A stretch of DNA of 64,000 bases. Origin: Dehalococcoidia bacterium. GTDB lineage: Bacteria; Chloroflexota; Dehalococcoidia; GIF9; AB-539-J10. A program made the position numbers and the translations under genes. The stretch is taken from positions 1-64,000 of the forward strand of contig JAFGFT010000075.1 of assembly GCA_016930935.1 (NCBI GenBank), given 5' to 3'. Each line of letters starts with the position of its first letter. The first letter of the stretch is position 1. The notes below the pieces were generated by a model. The model did no database searches. It was not told the origin of the DNA and was given only the letters and a program-made list of their open reading frames with translations. Shown here piece after piece: positions 61,330 through 64,000 of the stretch.

Positions 61330-61434
61330 CGTGGCACCTGCGAACTCTCCTGTCACCGGGGCCGACGGAGTCCGGCAGAGAGAGTTGCCCGAAACAGGGC
61401 ATCGCACGTAGTCGCGTACACACAGGAGATACAG

Positions 61435-62280
61435 TTGGCAACAGAATACGACGGATTCGCTCACGTTCAGGATACGAACCTCTACTACGAGGTGTCCGGA
61501 AAGGGACAACCGGTACTCCTCATCTCGGGTCTCGGCGGAAATGCTGAGATGTGGTTGCGACAGGCTGAGCAGCTCGCAGAGAAGTATCAGGTTATCCGTT
61601 TCGACAACAGAGGGGCAGGCAGAAGCGATGCAGCGGATGGCCCCTACACAATACAGATGATGGCTGCCGATTCAGTTCAGTTGCTCGATGCACTTGACAT
61701 CACCACTGCCCACATCGTCGGGTCGTCGATGGGTGGCATGATTGCACAGGAAGTGGCGATACAGTATCCGGACAAGGCTCTCAGCCTGACCCTTATCGCT
61801 ACCCAGTGCGGCGGCCCTCATGCTTTTGGCGCCGAAGAGGAGAACGCGACCGCGCTTCGCGAACTGGCGACAATCGACATGACACCTCAAGAACGTGCAC
61901 GCGCATGGGTTCCCTTCACATTGAGTCCTGAATTCAGAGAATCCAACCCTGACATGGTTGAGGAATACGTCAAGATAACGGGACAGTATCCCTGCTCAAC
62001 GGACGCACTGCGGGCACAATGGTCTGCACTGATGGGCTACGACTCATGGGAGCGGCTGCAGTACGTAGTGGCCCCGACACTCATACTCCAGGGAAGTCAG
62101 GACAAACTGGTACCGCCAGAGAACGCGGACGTGCTCGGCGTGCGTATACCTGACGCCGAAGTGGTCTTCATAGAAGGGGCGGGACACAGTCTTGCATTTG
62201 AATCTGCCGACCGCGTGAACGAACTCATGATGGACTTCTTCGAACGGAAAGCAGACGGAGGCATGTCTCCCCAGGACTAG
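61435..62280 (+). CDS. Alpha/beta hydrolase (enol-lactonase/esterase-like)
   Basis: 281 residues from TTG 61435, with GGAG 6 nt upstream. The lid-less hydrolase fold is clear: LLISGLGGNAEMW, FDNRGAGRSDAADG, nucleophile elbow GSSMGGMIAQE (Ser), acid in GSQDKLVPPENA and GAGHSLAFESADRVNE (His). It is most like 3-oxoadipate enol-lactonases and related esterases. It is followed 18 nt later by two MFS transporters, so it may act on a substrate they import. Confidence 0.88.
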   Translation: MATEYDGFAHVQDTNLYYEVSGKGQPVLLISGLGGNAEMWLRQAEQLAEKYQVIRFDNRGAGRSDAADGPYTIQMMAADSVQLLDALDITTAHIVGSSMGGMIAQEVAIQYPDKALSLTLIATQCGGPHAFGAEEENATALRELATIDMTPQERARAWVPFTLSPEFRESNPDMVEEYVKITGQYPCSTDALRAQWSALMGYDSWERLQYVVAPTLILQGSQDKLVPPENADVLGVRIPDAEVVFIEGAGHSLAFESADRVNELMMDFFERKADGGMSPQD

Positions 62281-62297
62281 GGGGGCAAGCGAGTTCT

Positions 62298-63575
62298 GTG
62301 TCACACAAGCCCACGCTTTTCTACGGCTGGGTAGTCCTCGCCATTGGGTTCGCAACGGTCGTTGCGGGGTACGCATGCCGCAACACATTCTCTGTCTTCT
62401 ATCCTGCCATCGTTGATGAGTTTGGCTGGGGTCGAGGCAACACTGCCCTTATCTTCTCCATCAACGTCTTTGTCTACGGACTGGTCGCACCATTTGCCGG
62501 AGACCTCATCGACCGCTTCAAGCCACGTTACATACTCGCCGCAGGCGCGATTATCATGGGTGTCGGCGTCTCGCTCTGCAGCCTGGCAACTGAGAAGTGG
62601 CAATTCTATGTTCTCTATGGAGTAGTCGCGTCCATCGGACTCAGTGTGGCCGGGTGGGCCCCCGTCGTGGCCATCGTCTCCAAATGGTTTGTGAAACGAC
62701 GCGCCCTTTCTATGGGCATACTGGGGGCTGGGTTCGGCTCAAGCCTCGTCTCCGCGTACGTGGCTCAGTACCTCATATCGAGCTTCGGATGGAGAACCGC
62801 CTATGTGTTCATCGGGGTTTTCGCTGCCGCAGTCATTCCCCCAATGGTCATCCTTTTCGTTCGCGGACGCCCGGAAGACAAGGGCCTGCATGCCGATGGC
62901 ATGAGCGCAATCGAGGTCTCCGAACGGGATGCCGCACAAGAGGCTGACGAGACTCGCACTCCCTGGGCCCGAACTGAGTGGACGCTCAGGCGCGCCGCGC
63001 GAACCCACCAGTTCTGGTTGCTCTTCGCGGCGGCATTCGTCGTACTTGGACTTGTCGAGCAGATAGCCATCGCACACCAGGTCTACTTCTACCGTGATGC
63101 GGGATACTCCGACTTGACGGCAGCAAGCTTCTACGGCATCTTCGGAGTCTGCTTCATCCTTGGCAATCTATCCGGTTCCTTCTCAGACAGGCTGGGCAGA
63201 GAGCGTTGTTTCATTCCCGCAAGCCTGATAGGAGCCGCAGCACTCCTCCTGCTATTCGGCATCACCGACACGACGCAACCATGGATTCCTGTCACATTTG
63301 CCATTGTCTTCGGGTTCTGCCTCGGTTCGATTCCGTGCGTTTTCTACGCCGCGGTTGCAGACCTGTTCCACGGAAAGCACTACGGGAAGATAGTCGGCAT
63401 GATGGTGATGGGATTTGCCATGGGTGGTACGCTGAGTCCATGGCTCGCAGGCTACCTTTACGATACGACGGGAAGCTATCAGAGCACCTTCGTGCTGCTC
63501 ATCGCCGGAATGCTTCTGACCGGTGCCCTGATGTGGTTTGTCGCGCCCAGGAAGCTGAGTCCTGTTCGACATTAG
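62298..63575 (+). CDS. MFS transporter, OFA/monocarboxylate-like
   Basis: 425 residues from GTG 62298, twelve membrane helices. YGWVVLAIGFATVVAGYACRNTFSVFYPAIVDEFGWGRG starts the first bundle, and LIDRFKPR is the conserved loop between helices 2 and 3. The central loop is hydrophilic (VSERDAAQEADETRTPW), and FGFCLGSIPCVFYAAVADLF lies in the second half. Members of this group carry oxalate, formate or other monocarboxylates. A close paralogue follows immediately. Confidence 0.88.
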   Translation: MSHKPTLFYGWVVLAIGFATVVAGYACRNTFSVFYPAIVDEFGWGRGNTALIFSINVFVYGLVAPFAGDLIDRFKPRYILAAGAIIMGVGVSLCSLATEKWQFYVLYGVVASIGLSVAGWAPVVAIVSKWFVKRRALSMGILGAGFGSSLVSAYVAQYLISSFGWRTAYVFIGVFAAAVIPPMVILFVRGRPEDKGLHADGMSAIEVSERDAAQEADETRTPWARTEWTLRRAARTHQFWLLFAAAFVVLGLVEQIAIAHQVYFYRDAGYSDLTAASFYGIFGVCFILGNLSGSFSDRLGRERCFIPASLIGAAALLLLFGITDTTQPWIPVTFAIVFGFCLGSIPCVFYAAVADLFHGKHYGKIVGMMVMGFAMGGTLSPWLAGYLYDTTGSYQSTFVLLIAGMLLTGALMWFVAPRKLSPVRH

Positions 63576-63676
63576 CCCGAAAGAGCGCGACGTTGCATAT
63601 CTCCCGCTTTACATCCACATCCACGTTGCTCAACATATGCCCTCCCACAACCGTCGGGCGAAAGAAGATTTGAAGT

Positions 63677-64000
63677 ATGACGAAAAAGCGCACACTCTAC
63701 TACGGCTGGATTGTCCTGGCGATAGGCTTCGTGACCATCATCGGCGGCTATGTGTGCCGCAACACGTTTTCAGTGTTCTACCCCGCCATAGTCGATGAAT
63801 TCGGCTGGACGAGAGGGAACACCGCACTCATCTTCTCGATCAACGTCCTTGTCTACGGCCTGATGGCCCCGCTTGCGGGAGGACTTGCCGACCGCTTCAA
63901 GCCACGCTACGTACTTGCCGGCGGGGCGATACTCATGGGACTCGGCATGGCCGCCTGTAGCATCGCCACGGCGAAGTGGCAGTTCTACCTACTTTACGGC
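63677..64000 (+). CDS. Second MFS transporter, truncated by the window end
   Basis: ATG 63677 (weak AGAAG upstream). The 108 visible residues are about three-quarters identical to the start of the preceding transporter (YGWIVLAIGFVTIIGGYVCRNTFSVFYPAIVDEFGW). It is therefore a recent tandem duplicate, and it continues past the edge of the window. Confidence 0.85.
   Translation, partial: MTKKRTLYYGWIVLAIGFVTIIGGYVCRNTFSVFYPAIVDEFGWTRGNTALIFSINVLVYGLMAPLAGGLADRFKPRYVLAGGAILMGLGMAACSIATAKWQFYLLYG

Overview
The window is bacterial. It has dense, short-gapped operons on both strands, strong AGGAGG-type ribosome binding sites, several GTG/TTG starts and sigma70-type promoters. The gene mix suggests an anaerobic or facultative Chloroflexota bacterium, perhaps Dehalococcoidia-like: a KorDABC 2-oxoacid:ferredoxin oxidoreductase, a lactate-racemase-type protein, a reductive-dehalogenase/QueG-like Fe-S protein, a polyferredoxin, a MASE3/PAS kinase, and large secreted proteins. 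No rRNA or tRNA gene was seen, so the taxonomy is inference from gene content only.

Layout. 1-1325: end of a membrane protein, then a YedY-like molybdopterin oxidoreductase lipoprotein and a small b-type cytochrome partner. 1320-5564 (minus): a transglutaminase-like protein, three copies of a structured small-RNA family, and small membrane proteins (one DUF4342). 5760-10562: glutamine synthetase family, FMN reductase, HtrA-type protease, and a metal-less M24 homologue divergent from an IclR regulator with two operator-like sites. 11.6-18.2 kb (plus): a metabolic cassette of ferredoxin/BFD protein, LarA-like protein(s), BenE-type permease, NadC-like and MoCF-domain proteins. It meets a convergent FAD oxidoreductase. 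19.6-22.3 kb: AIM24 protein, a leaderless small gene, quinone reductase and HEAT protein. 22.5-25.3 kb: korDABC. 25.3-28.9 kb (minus): three secreted proteins, one with Ig-like repeats and a caspase-like C-terminus. 29-32 kb: a MITE-like element, a fourth small-RNA copy, and an operon holding a tandem array of 21-codon micro-ORFs. 32-34 kb: two-component system. 34-39 kb: M48 protease and a thioester alpha-2-macroglobulin. 39-47 kb: PLP decarboxylase and two tandem PAS kinases, one with a degraded ATPase domain. 47.4-54.4 kb: a giant double protease and a PEPCK/HprK-like P-loop protein. 54.5-60.1 kb: polyferredoxin, QueG/RdhA-like protein, RibD-like reductase, Cys-rich membrane protein, lactonase and thioesterase. 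60.1-61.4 kb: gene-poor, with a strong orphan promoter. 61.4 kb to the end: alpha/beta hydrolase and two tandem MFS transporters.

The best candidates for something undescribed are two. First, a four-copy family of about 158-nt RNAs, each with its own TTGACA-N17-TANTTT promoter, a covarying end-to-end helix and a U-rich 3' end. Second, an array of three near-identical Lys/Gly/Pro-rich 21-aa micro-ORFs (plus an 8-aa relative) repeated with an exact 107-bp period inside an operon with an endonuclease-III-like protein.
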